The position numbers were made by a program, and so were the translations under genes. A stretch of 64,000 nucleotides of DNA from Brachynemurus nebulosus. Lineage: Eukaryota > Arthropoda > Insecta > Neuroptera > Myrmeleontidae. This document shows, piece after piece, positions 10,613 through 20,870 of this stretch. Each line of letters begins with the position of its first letter. Within the stretch, counting starts at the first letter, position 1. The DNA is taken from contig JAPWDM010000001.1 in NCBI GenBank assembly GCA_035578155.1, positions 4,964,172 through 5,028,171 of the forward strand. The letters run 5' to 3'. The notes under the pieces are model-generated. The model was not told the DNA's origin and made no database searches. It was given only the letters and a program-made list of their open reading frames with translations.

Positions 10613-11464
10613 CATGGATGAAATTTACGTCAGAAAGTAGTTTTCAACGCATAAAATGAGGTTATAGTAAGATGTCAAGCTTAATTAATCTGCAGCCCCG
10701 CGGGTTAATTAATCGAAAGTGCTATGGGATTGCATGTTAAATGAGTCTGGTAGCTCAGTATAAACTCATTGTATACGTTGAATCCTACATTTCATATGTT
10801 AATTTCATCCATGCAATTTCTTGAATTAAGTACAAATTAGAAATCGTAACCAGAAATGACGCCATATTCAGTGATGCGGGCAAAATTGGCTTAAATAAAT
10901 GGTCGCTCTATTTAGATCTGTAGTAATATTACTCAGGTACAAAAAGGTCATTCTGTATCTTGTACATAGGATCTATATACGGCAGATTTTCGGATTATGT
11001 GATACTCTGTAAATTCTACTTGCTGATTGGTTTAAAAGCGGGAGCAAAGTATTTTTAGTCCCATGGGGTTAAAAATTACACTTTACTCCCCATTATGAGA
11101 AGTAATATATGTCAATCCTGGAATTGCACAAATATTATTTTTCAACATTAGAATATTAATTTCTCTATTTCATTCAAATTCCAATGAGTCGCAAAAAATA
11201 TATTAGCCTACACTAGTATCTCTGTCTTTCACCACTGTCTTTTCGAATACAGTTATCGAATTACTTAGTAGATAAGATAGGGACATTTGTGCGCATAGAG
11301 CTGCATTTGCCTTTGAGAAACTCTTGGGCACTTTTCATATGAAGACCCCTTGTAAGAAGATCAAATTGGGAACGGACGGTTTACGACGGTACAAAAACGT
11401 AAGAATAATTAAGCAAATAATGAATGGTAATATGAGCTTTCTTTAATTTTAACAGAATGATTTA
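10613..11464. other. No gene; one small stem
   Basis: A short palindromic TTAATTAAT...ATTAATTAA lies at 10681-10713. A stem with arms resembling the 9318/9541 ends lies at about 11048-11095. Nothing coding is seen. Confidence 0.5.
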
Positions 11465-11468
11465 TTAA

Positions 11469-13966
11469 GGGGAGATTCGCCAAAAAAACATCAAAAATCG
11501 ACCTTTTTTATTATTTTTTTACACAAATAAATATTTTATTAAAAAACTAAATATACAACATTGTTTCAAATATACAACATGTCTTGAGATTACAAAAAAA
11601 AAAAAAAAAAAAAATTTTAAATATTCAAAAATGAGTTGAATATAAATGGCTTTGAAGTCGACACTGCGAGATTTTTCCACCTTGATGGTTCCTCGCGTTC
11701 TGAAATCCCCAGTGAACCAAAATCAAAAAATTAAGAATTTTCTGAATATATACATGTCGTGCCGACAGAATTGCTAATGAATTTCCTTTAATATTTTCAA
11801 TCTATAAAATTATTATTTAAAATTAATTCAAAATTATTTATTTAAAATTTAGCATTTCCTTTGATTATATTGCATGTATTTCCTTTTTATCAAATCTATA
11901 GTTGAAACTAGTAAAAATGCAAAATTCGCAATTCACATTTAAGTAATATTAAATCAATGTTCTAGAAACTTCCTTCCAAAAAACGCGTGTAACGCCTTTT
12001 TGCTAGTTAAGCGATAATATCTCTATAAATTTGTAATTTCAAAAAAAAAAAAAAAAAAAAAAAAAACAAAATTTAGTTCTGGAAAAATTTTTATCATTTT
12101 TAACTCGTTACTCTGTCCGTCGGTATTTTGAAATATTCAAAGAAAACTTGTAAAAGTAATAATGTTTCGATTGTTGTACGTAATTCTGATCATTGTTGTA
12201 ATTGTTGTTTTTGTAAATTTATAACCTTTCTCAAAATCAATCCTAAACCTTTGTAACTTGAATTTTAATTTTAAATAAATTTTGTCAATTTTAAATTAAG
12301 ACTTATTTGTTATAAAAAACCTTAAAACAAATTTCAACTGAAGCAAACTTCTTAAAATTAAAATAAAACAAATCAGAAGAAAGTAAAATAAAATTAAAAT
12401 TAAAAACTTAAAATAATAATTAAAATCTAAAAATAAATTAAAACAAAAAATGAAATAATTAAATAAAAAAGAAGTCAAAATACGCTGCCAATAGGGTGGG
12501 CACACAGCTTCCTCGTAGTCGTAAAAGGCTTTAAAACAGTATTCTACCAAATATACATATTATATACCGTGAAATTATATTTTCGCCTTGAAGTTTATAA
12601 AAAACTGTTGTAACTCAAAAGACTTAAAGGCTTAATTATAAAATAATAGCAAAAATATTTTACAAACTAACCCCCAATATACCCTAAAAATTTGAGCGAG
12701 ATAGGACTAGCAGTAAATTAGATATTGACATTTAATGGGACTTCATGGTAGCGGCGTAGCTACCGTTACTCCGATTTCGATTAAATTCATAGGGGACCAT
12801 ATAGGAACCAAACTACATAATTTCTGAAAATTTCATAAAAAAGAATTGAGTAGTTCAGAAGTTATGCCACTTGGTGCAATTTTGGAATGACATGGTAGCG
12901 GCGTTGCTACCGTTACTCCGATTTTGATTAAATTCATAGGGGACCATCGCGGAGCCAAACTGCATAATTTCTGAAAATTTCATTAAAAACAATCGAATAG
13001 TTCGGAAGTTATGCCACTTGGTGCAAAATTGGAGACACACAGACGGACAGACAGACGGACGGCCCAAACCAAAATTGTTCAGGAAGCTCTAAAACGTAAA
13101 ATGTGCGTAAAAAATTTGATATTGAAGAGAAAAAATTTTTTATTTTTCAAAAGTGATCACAATGCTTCCGCTACTTTAGTAGTCTCGGAAGCAATAAATC
13201 TAAAATAATTAAATTAAAACAACGAAATTATTAATCAGTTAAAATAAAATAAGAAGTATTTAAAAGAAGATCATCAAGTAAAAGTTTAAGCAACCCAAAT
13301 AAGTCCAAAAACATCAATCTACTCCAGAACTCTGTTTCTCCTGTTTATCCTAAAAACTTGAGTGGCAATCACCCTTTTGCGGATTCCAATAAATCGTCGT
13401 AGAAGAAGGATACTGGGTATAGAGATCGTAAGACGACCGTGAGTCAAGTATACCTTCTCGTCGAACCGCTTCAGCTTCTTCGGGACACGACATATTATGT
13501 ACGTATACTGTTATATTACTAACTAGGATCTGAGATAAAAAATAAAACACCAGCGAGAAATCGCATTTTGAAAATAAATTTTCAAAAATCACCGCTTTTT
13601 CACGACTATAAACGGTCGCCATTTTTAAAATATATTACGGAACCAAAAGATCTTAGTTCCTGCCAAAATGACGGTATCGAGGAATAATACGCACTTTGAT
13701 TTATGTCGATATCTTAAATACTTTTTGAGGTACATGAGAAACCATGTCGAAAAAACTTACTTTAGAGAAAATAGCATTATTTAAAGTTTTTTTTTTTTTT
13801 TTTTTTAAATTGAATTATAGTAAAGTGCGTGCACTAATATTGTCCATAACTTTCTGATTTTTTATTTTTTTTTAATATAAAATTTTAGGAGGATATTTCT
13901 AACACCTTAAGGGACATAATTATGAAGAAAAAAAATTGATTTCCTTTTTTTTAACCAAGTCTCCCC
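11469..13966. mobile_element. TTAA-flanked DNA element, GGGGAGA ends
   Basis: GGGGAGATTCG at 11469 and its diverged complement ending ...TCTCCCC at 13966 are each bordered by TTAA (11465-11468 and 13967-13970). TTAA duplication is typical of piggyBac and Kolobok elements. Inside are poly-A runs, a 147-bp tandem duplication (12744-13040) and no intact transposase. A 90-codon minus frame at 13350-13622 has no recognisable motif. Confidence 0.6.
12744..13040. repeat. Tandem duplication, 147-bp unit
   Basis: The units begin CATGGTAGCGGCG at 12744 and 12891 and share GATTAAATTCATAGGGGACC and TTATGCCACTTGGTGCAA. They are followed by a short GACGGACAGACAGACGGACGG run. The frame read backwards across 12855-13067 is a by-product of this repeat. 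Confidence 0.85.
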
Positions 13967-13970
13967 TTAA

Positions 13971-14869
13971 GTCAACTACAAATTCCGAACTCTAGTCAGT
14001 AATTAGAGTATCTTCCACACCAATGAAAGATCATGGAGGCAATGCGAAGATACTGGTGTTAGGCAGCCCATGTGTAGAGGGGAAACAATTTATACGGAAG
14101 GTTAACAAGAGGAAATTTATCAAAGGCTACTGTATTACCTAGTCAACTTTTAAAAAAAAAATAATATTTTGCTAATAATAGCCATCAAAACTAAAAAATT
14201 GCCTTTCAATTAATCTAAAATAATATATAGGTAAATTTATTTTATATAAAAATTCGGAAAACTATTTTAAAATATACATATTTTATAAAAATGTTATAAT
14301 ATCAAATTAATATAATTTAATTTTAAATAAATTTTTAAAATAAAAATGAGACAAACACTTTAAATTTTTATTTTCAATTCAAAATATAATTTAACTAATT
14401 AACTAATTTTTTTTTATACCAAAAAAATAAAAAAAATTTTTGTTAATTACATTAAAATAAACTTTGCAATAATATTATAATATGTATATATAAAAGTTTA
14501 AAATTATACTGATCGTTAAAATGGAAAATGAGATTATTTTCATAAATAAAAATATTATTGTTTGAACTTTAATGTGGAAATCATGTAGCATTTGAATAGG
14601 AAACACTGTTAATTACAGACGTACAGCATATTCAAAACGAAATTTACTTATGTAACTAATAATATAACTGATAAATTAGCGTTAACTGAAAGGCGTTACT
14701 TTGTAATGACAGAAAAGAGGGTTTTATTCGAGAATTTTTTTCTCAGGTTAAACAGTTTTTAAACAGGTTTATGGTGGGCAACATAACAATTTTCAAATAG
14801 CAGCCAAAACATAAAAAAAATTCATCATTTAGATTAGTTTTACCAAACCGGTTGACGACAAAATCAACC
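13971..14869. other. Very AT-rich, no gene; repeat at the end
   Basis: 14130-14560 is almost pure A/T. From about 14690 to 14850 the sequence (TTTTATTCGAGAATTTTTTTCTC, ACATAACAATTTTCA, ATTAGTTTTACCAAA) matches 46389-46685 in the same orientation, marking a dispersed repeat. Confidence 0.6.
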
Positions 14870-15421
14870 TTAAGGGAGACCGCTAGTGTGACATCTTGAA
14901 AAAACTGGAAAAATTTTTTTTGCACGTTTCGATTGTCTATACCTTTAAAAATAACACTAAAATTTTAAGTACCTACGTATATCAGTTATATATCAGGTAT
15001 ATCAGTTATATATAGTTTTTGAGTCACAGCCATCTGAAGAGCGGATTCGGATTTTCATTGTTAACTTTGAGGTACTGAGAAATGTATGTAGGTTGATAGG
15101 GAGTTTCTGGACGTGGCTGCCAATCACATCTTGTGGAGCAGCTAGGCCCTGGCACATTTAAACGACTCATCTAGTTTTACTATGACCGTTATAGTGAGTA
15201 CATCGTTAATAATTTTAATAAAAATTCTCACAAGGAGAGTGCACAGCCTTGGGGTCAGCGATTTTGCTGTAAATTTCTTTTGGTGATACTGTACACCTAA
15301 TATGTTAATATACTGAAATAATAGCGCGCACTATTCAGAAAAACCTGTAAAAAAAAAAATTAAAAAATTTTAACGCAGCTGGTTTACTTAATATAATTGA
15401 AAAAGAATGAAGTACATAACA

Positions 15422-15494
15422 ACTCCGCTGGTATAATGGAATCGGCGTTGGACTGATAATAGAATGGTGCTACGTTCGCAACCGACTCTTTTCA
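15422..15494 (+). other. tRNA-like segment in left hairpin arm
   Basis: CTCCGCTGGTATAATGG resembles an A box, and CGTTCGCAACC is a weak B-box match about 40 nt on. The copy in the other arm (complement of 19143-19213) has the cleaner A box TGGTATAGTGG. The anticodon stem does not pair convincingly, so this is a tRNA relic rather than a gene. Confidence 0.35.
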
Positions 15495-16304
15495 AGAAAA
15501 ATTTTTTTATTTATTTATTTTTTATATTAGTAAATGTTTTATTTATTTATAAAACATTTTATTTAAAATATGTATTTGTAACAAATCTTTAAATAGGTAA
15601 ATCTGTAAATAGGTAGGATAAAATAAAATTAATTATAAAACTTTCAAAGTTACATTTATTTAATTGTAAATTATTATTATACTTTAGACACAAGACCCAG
15701 AGTGATAATTGTCATAAAACATACAAAACAATAATTTTTATTACAATTTACACAACATATGAATGCATGTCTTTGCAATTACAGTGTGTCTGTAAGACAT
15801 CTAATGAAAAACATATTTGATTCACGTTCATGAAAATGTTCCTTTCATGAAATAATTTTGACGCATATCAGACGTCAAAAATTATTGTTGTGTATGTTTT
15901 TGGGTCTTGTGTGTGAAGTATAATAATAATTTACAATTAAATAAATGTTACTTTAAAAGTTTGGTAATTAATTTTATTTTATCCTACCTATTTACAGATT
16001 TACCTATTTAAAAATTTGTCACAAATACATGTTTTAAATAAAATGTTTTATAAATAAATAAGACATTTAGGGTAAAAGCCCTTTGTGGAACGGTATCTAA
16101 TTATGAACATTTACATATTAATGAAGTTATTTCGGAAAGAAACGTCTGATAACAAAAATTATTATTAATAGAATGATTGTTTTAGCGAATTTCGAAAACT
16201 CGAAATTCAGCTATTACAGTAGGTGTCATGATGCAATCTGAGTCCGGGACTATGGCAGAAATCTGTTTTGAGGTCCCTAGAATACGAAAATGATATTCAC
16301 TAAA

Positions 16305-16308
<4 letters not shown>

Positions 16309-16391
<83 letters not shown>
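16309..16391. repeat. (TA)n microsatellite core of HINE copy A
   Basis: About 83 bp of TA repeat. Read backwards across 16182-16550 it gives a frame with a long YIYI tract, which is an artefact. Confidence 0.95.
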
Positions 16392-16394
<3 letters not shown>

Positions 16395-17040
16395 GTGTTC
16401 CCACGATAACTCTCGAACCAAACGTCTAACGCTTATGAAATTTTGTGTGCGGACTGGATTCTGAATTGGCTTGGCTAAGTTCGTTAGCCAGACACGTCGG
16501 ATGCCCAGAAGTAGGTTTTCTGGCCATTTTTTATCATTCGATCTTATCATAAGACAGTTCGATTTTTACATCGTTGAAAAGGAAAAAAAAAATTATGAAG
16601 AAAATGTTCTTATAATTTTCTTTCTATGTTAAGTAGTTTTCGAGCAAATGTAAATTTTCACTTTTATTCTTTCTTTGTTAGTCTAATAAGTAATTTATAT
16701 TTATATCTCAGTTCTTTATGAAATATAAAAATATTTCACTTTTTTATTAAAGAATTTTGTGAGAACAAGTGAAAACTGTTCACATATATGTGTTATAACA
16801 CACATACATGTATAGAGTTTTGTTTCTCATTTATTGCATTATAATTAGCATGGTTCTATCTCATGTTAAAAAATGTAAATTAAACAGATTTTCTAAGCTA
16901 ATGTAATGAAGAATTTTTTTTTTTTTTTATTGAATTTTTAAGTAAACAAGAAATTGAAGATTATGTTATGATATAATATTATTAAATATATGAAACAAAA
17001 CAAAATATGTACAATGTACATATGTATGTACGGAAAAATA

Positions 17041-18579
17041 TTTTGAATCGATTTTGAAAATTTTTTCACTAATAATTAATAATGTTAAAAAATTAAACCA
17101 TTTCAAATGGATTTAAGGTATTTTATGTGAGGTCAAGGTTTTCGGGACCTAAAAAGGCCAGAAATTAATTAGCCAATCGATTTTAAAAATTTTTTCACAG
17201 TTAGTAAGTTAAAGTATTTGAATTAATTAATTAAATGATGTCCGCAAGAAGCTTACGGACTGCCATAAGATATATGAGATCCTTAGAACCCTTTTCTTAC
17301 TGTTAGAGTACTAGACTTGTATGAGCTTCGCCAGGATTTACTGATCCCATAATTGTAAAAAATAAACTAAACGACCAATTTTAAAAATTTCTTCACTGTT
17401 ACAGAGCTAAACTATTTTAGATAGATTTAGAATACATTATGTAAGGTCCGCCAGGGTCCACAGGACCCAAAAGTGTCAAAAATAAACTAACTGACCGATT
17501 TTGAAAATTTTTTCACGGTTACAGAGCTAAACTATTTTAGATAAATATCGATTACGTTATGTAAGGTCCGCCTTGGTCCATAGGACCCAAAAGTGTCAAA
17601 AATAAACTGCCTGATCGATTTTGAAAATTTTTTCACTGTTACAGAGCTAAACTGTTTTAGATAAATATAGATTCCGTTATGTAAGGTCTGCCAGGGTCCA
17701 TAGGATCCAGAAGTGTCAAAAATAAACTAACTGACCGATTTTGAAAATTTTTTCACTGTTACAGAGCTAAACTATTTTAGATAAATATAAATTACGTTAT
17801 GTAAGGTCCACCAAGGTCCATAGAACCCAAAAGTGTCAAAAATAAACTAACTGACCGATTTTGAAAATTTTTTCACTGTTACAGAGCTAAACTATTTTAG
17901 ATAAAAATATAGATTACGTTATGTAAGGTCTGCCAGGGTCCATGGGATCCAAAAGTGTCAAAAATAAACTAACCGACCGATTTTGAAAAGTTTTTCACTG
18001 TTACAGAGCTAAACTATTTTAGATAAATATAGATTACGTTATGTAAGTTCTGCCAGGGTCCATGGGATCCAAAAGTGTCAAAAATAAACTAACCGACCGA
18101 TTTTGAAAATTTTTTCACTGTTGCGGAACTAAGCTATTTTAGATAGACATACATTACGTTATTTAGGGTCCGCCAGGGTCCATGGGACCCAAAAGTGGTA
18201 AAAATAAACTAACCGACCGATTTTGAAAATTTTTTCACTGTTACAGAGCTAAACTATTTTAGATAAATATAGATTACTTTATGTAAAGTCTGCCAGGGTC
18301 CATCGGATCCAAAAGTGTCAAAAATAAACTAACCGACCGATTTTGAAAATTTTTTCACTGTTGGGGAGCTAAGCCATTTTAGATACATATAGATTACGTT
18401 ATGTAAGGTCTGAAGTGTCAGTAGGACCTAAAAGTGTCAAAAATAAAATAACTGACCGATTTTGAAACTTTTTTACTATTACCGAGGTAAACTATTTTAG
18501 ATAGGTACAGGTTGTGTTATCTGAGATCCACAACTGTCCTGCGGATGCAAATGCGGCGTAGAATGCTACACAAAGGGTT

Positions 18580-18641
<62 letters not shown>

Positions 18642-18945
18642 CAGAAAGTCCGCCTAGAATATACGGTCGAGCTGATTTTTTAATGAGGTCCACCGGGATC
18701 TTGCAGATCCGAAAACGCCAGTAATAAGCTATCGAACCGATGCTTAAAAATTTCTCACTGCTAGAGAACTAAATTATTTTAGATGGATACAACTATGCTG
18801 CACAAAATTCGTTCGGGTTCTTGGGTCCCCAAAAATACCAAAACTAATTACCCAACCGATTTTAAAAATTCTTTTACTCTTAGAAAGCTAAACTATTTTA
18901 AATAGGTACAGGTCTTAGATGAGATCCGCCAGTGCCCAAGATTTG
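17041..18945. repeat. Satellite-like array, about 15 units of 120 bp
   Basis: The phrase GATTTTGAAAATTTTTTCAC recurs at 17048, 17178 (variant), 17497, 17617, 17737, 17857, 17979, 18099, 18219, 18339 and 18458, a spacing of 119-122 bp. AGTGTCAAAAATAAACTAA and GGTCCATGGGA-CC follow in each unit. Central units are very similar and edge units are diverged, the usual mark of unequal exchange. The array belongs to HINE copy A. Three units sit at 55676-56052 and one at 22800-22905. Confidence 0.92.
18584..18639. repeat. (TA)n microsatellite inside the array
   Basis: A 56-bp TA run interrupts a degenerate unit near the end of the 120-bp array. Confidence 0.95.
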
Positions 18946-19142
18946 GAAATTCGCTATGTTATGCAGATGCTGCGACAGGGGTATTTCAATTTAAATTCAC
19001 CTCGCATTTAAAGTTTCCTTACTTAATTAAAGAAATAAATATGTAAATGTCAAAACTGTTCCAGTATTAGATACTGTTCCACAAAGGGGGCTTTTACCCT
19101 ATTAATATAAAAAAAAAAAATAACAAAAAAATTTTTCTTGAA

Positions 19143-19213
19143 CAGAGTCGGTTGCGAACGCAGGACCATTCTATTACCAGTCCAACGCCGATTCCACTAT
19201 ACCAGCGGAGCTG
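19143..19213 (-). other. tRNA-like segment in right hairpin arm
   Basis: The minus strand reads AGCTCCGCTGGTATAGTGG, then GTTGGACTGG, then CTGCGTTCGCAACCG. The A box is good, the B box imperfect. It pairs with the copy at 15422-15494. Confidence 0.35.
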
Positions 19214-19955
19214 TCATGTACACCATTCTTTTTCAATTATATTCAGTACACCAGCTGCGTTAAAATTTTTTAATAATTTTTTTTTACAGGTTTTTCTGAA
19301 CAGTGCGCGCTATTATTTTAATATATTAACATATTAAGTGTACTCTATCACCAAAAAAAATTTCAGCCAAATCGCCGACCCCAAGACTGTGCACTCTGCT
19401 TGTCAGTAATTTAAACTAAAAGGTAAGGTAAAGGAAACCTACATTTTTCAAATTTGCTGCAGTTATAACTCGAAGACAAACATCCGATCGATTTGATTCT
19501 TATTGCAGCTTCTTTTATATATGTTTCTTCGTGCTATGAACCGCCAGTTTTCCGATCGAATAAAAAATGTAATCTTTGAAGACTAAAAATCATCAAATTT
19601 TCGCGCAAAATTAAATTTTTTTTTAAAAACTCCGCCATTTTGTTAAATTTCAACTTTTTTTTCGATTCAGGTTCAGGGCACGGGCAGTATCTTCTAGTTT
19701 AATAGGCTTTTTGGTTTCCTTGATTTCAGGCACTGTGACGGTCTGCAGCAGTGGGGAGACTTTTTTTGGGAGCCTTGGGAGATCGCGAATAACTCACTGA
19801 ATTTTTAATTTTCTGGTCCAAAAATTTTACCATGAGTTCATTATATATCAACGAATACATCCTTAAAATATTAAAACATTTCATACAGTAGTTTTCTTTA
19901 AAAAAATTCCAAAAATCACCTTTTTTCAGGCGGTCACACTAATGGTCCCCCTTAA

Positions 19956-20309
19956 TTTGTTTATAAAAAATATATTTATTAACCAATTTCAAAAATCCTA
20001 TGCACTGCCCTAGATAATCTATCTAAGAAACTGCACGTAAAATTTCAAACCAGTCGGATGAAAATTACTGCGGTTATTTTGCCCACCGTTTCGGAAAACG
20101 TAATTTTGAGAAAAACTCATGTAGTTTCAAAACGTGTTTACTGATTTTTGCTTGCTTATACCTATCATTTTTGAGTTATTTATGGAAATATAGTAAAAGT
20201 AACGAAATAAGGTGATGAAATAAAGTCGTAAGAAAAAGTTAACCAAACTAAAAAATTCCAAAATGTTACTCGCAGCGGACCGGCTTTACTAAAGATTTTT
20301 AACCACTTG
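19956..20309. other. No gene seen
   Basis: AT-rich sequence between the TTAA element and the next palindromic repeat. No motif was recognised. Confidence 0.5.
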
Positions 20310-20387
20310 AATTCCAAGGTTGTATTTTCATTATTGACTTTATTTGGCGATAAAAAACTCAATATTTTTATTTTAAGCAATCTTAAA

Positions 20388-20440
20388 CATGTCGACCGGT
20401 TTCGGTGTCTCAAAACACCATCTCATGACAAGAAAAAATA
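20388..20440 (-). ncRNA. Degenerate hammerhead-ribozyme-like motif
   Basis: The minus strand reads GTCATGAG, then stem GGTGT-TTTGAG-ACACC, then GAAACCGGTC and GACATG. A hammerhead needs CUGAUGA, stem II, GAAA, stem III and a cleavage site such as GUC. Stem II, GAAA and a minimal ACC/GGT stem III ending GTC are present. The core octamer has two changes (C3 to G, G5 to C) that should abolish activity. A second GAAACCGGTCGACATG lies on the plus strand at 20773 without stem II. Confidence 0.4.
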
Positions 20441-20498
20441 CAATAAATAAAATGAAAAAATATTAATAGATTTGAGCGTTACTTTATGGTATTCCATA

Positions 20499-20699
20499 TT
20501 TGTAAATAATAAACAAATATTTTACTTCGCAAAAATACCACTTTTATTTTGAAACTGTGACAATATTGTTTCGAACCGTCAGTTCATTTTCAAACAGATT
20601 CTGTTTGAAAATGAACTGACGGTTCGAAACAATATTGTCACAGTTTCAAAATAAAAGTGGTATTTTTGCGAAGTAAAATATTTGTTTATTATTTACAAA
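20499..20699. repeat. Perfect palindrome, 99-bp arms, 3-nt spacer
   Basis: 20499-20597 is the exact reverse complement of 20601-20699, with ATT between (20598-20600). The arms include TTTTACTTCGCAAAAATACC. No mismatch was found on base-by-base comparison. Confidence 0.95.
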
Positions 20700-20870
20700 A
20701 TGAAAAAATTTTTAAAAAGCAGTCCTTTCAATAAATAAAAGAAAAGAAAATAAAAAACCTTTTAGTTTGGATCGAAACCGGTCGACATGTTTAAAATTGC
20801 TTAAAATTCTGTTTTTTTGCAGGTCTTAATATTGAGTTTTTTATCGCCAAATAAAGTCAATAATGAAATT

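Larger units (their letters stand above)
16180..18984 (-). mobile_element. HINE/Helitron-like element with satellite array, copy A
   Basis: In its own (minus) direction the element starts ATACCCCTGTCGCAGCAT (18984). It passes AGCGAATTTCC, then about 15 tandem 120-bp units, a conserved block (CTGGCTAACGAAC), a (TA)n core and ACAAATTTCTGCCATAG-like sequence. It ends in a short hairpin, GAATTTC...GAAATTC, followed by GCTAAAA (16180). There are no terminal inverted repeats at the tips, but AGCGAATTTCC and GGAAATTCGCT are inverted subterminal copies. That plan, with an internal microsatellite and a 3' stem-loop, is known from DINE-1/HINE elements, non-autonomous relatives of Helentrons. The tips deviate from canonical TC...CTRR, so the assignment is inferred. 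Confidence 0.6.
16070..19099. mobile_element. TA-flanked MITE with GGGTAAAAGCCC ends
   Basis: GGGTAAAAGCCCTTTGTGG at 16070 and its complement ending at 19099 are about 35-bp inverted repeats, each next to TA (16068-16069 and 19100-19101). This is the duplication of Tc1/mariner-like elements. Of its 3 kb, 16180-18984 is a later HINE-like insertion, leaving a MITE of roughly 225 bp. A related copy without that insert lies at 53623-53760. Confidence 0.75.
15229..19404. mobile_element. Long hairpin element interrupted in its right arm
   Basis: The left arm (15229 to about 15745) and right arm (19404 back to 19102, then 16069 back to about 15870) are inverted repeats. The outer tip is ACAAG-AGAGTGCACAG. 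The left arm reads straight through TATATTAGTAAATG. The right arm is split at the corresponding TA by the 16070-19099 element, so removing that insert restores a continuous hairpin of about 1.15 kb. Both arms carry the same tRNA-like segment. Confidence 0.75.
14874..19951. mobile_element. TTAA-flanked element with nested insertions
   Basis: The ends GGGAGACCGCTAGTGTGAC (14874) and, complemented, GGGGGACCATTAGTGTGAC (from 19951) are inverted repeats. TTAA borders both sides (14870-14873 and 19952-19955). No transposase frame remains. The 15229-19404 interval is a later hairpin insertion that itself holds two further insertions, so the original element was only about 0.9 kb. piggyBac or Kolobok type is inferred from TTAA. 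Confidence 0.7.
20310..20870. mobile_element. Inverted-repeat retroelement-like unit (Penelope-like?)
   Basis: Outer arms 20318-20405 and 20762-20865 are inverted repeats containing TTTATTTGGCGATAAAAAACTC and CATGTCGACCGGTTTCG. The centre is a 99-bp-arm perfect palindrome. The segment GCGTTACTTTATGGTATTCC recurs at 55547 and, with variation, at 42745 and 61970. GAAAC...GTC motifs and the ATAAAAGTGGTATTTTGC boundary recall the pseudo-LTRs of Penelope-like elements, which carry hammerhead motifs. That link rests on memory and is tentative. Confidence 0.45.

Noticed and set aside
12855..13067. 70-codon minus frame with CPSVCPSV
   Set aside because: Arises from the 147-bp tandem duplication and the GACGGACAGACGG run.
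13350..13622. 90-codon minus frame
   Set aside because: No recognisable motif or splice context inside a decayed TTAA element; could be an exon scrap but cannot be supported.
16182..16550. 122-codon minus frame with a YIYI tract
   Set aside because: Produced by a (TA)n microsatellite inside HINE copy A.
17041..18945. CRISPR-like array
   Set aside because: Units are contiguous 120-bp satellites without alternating unique spacers, in a eukaryotic genome.
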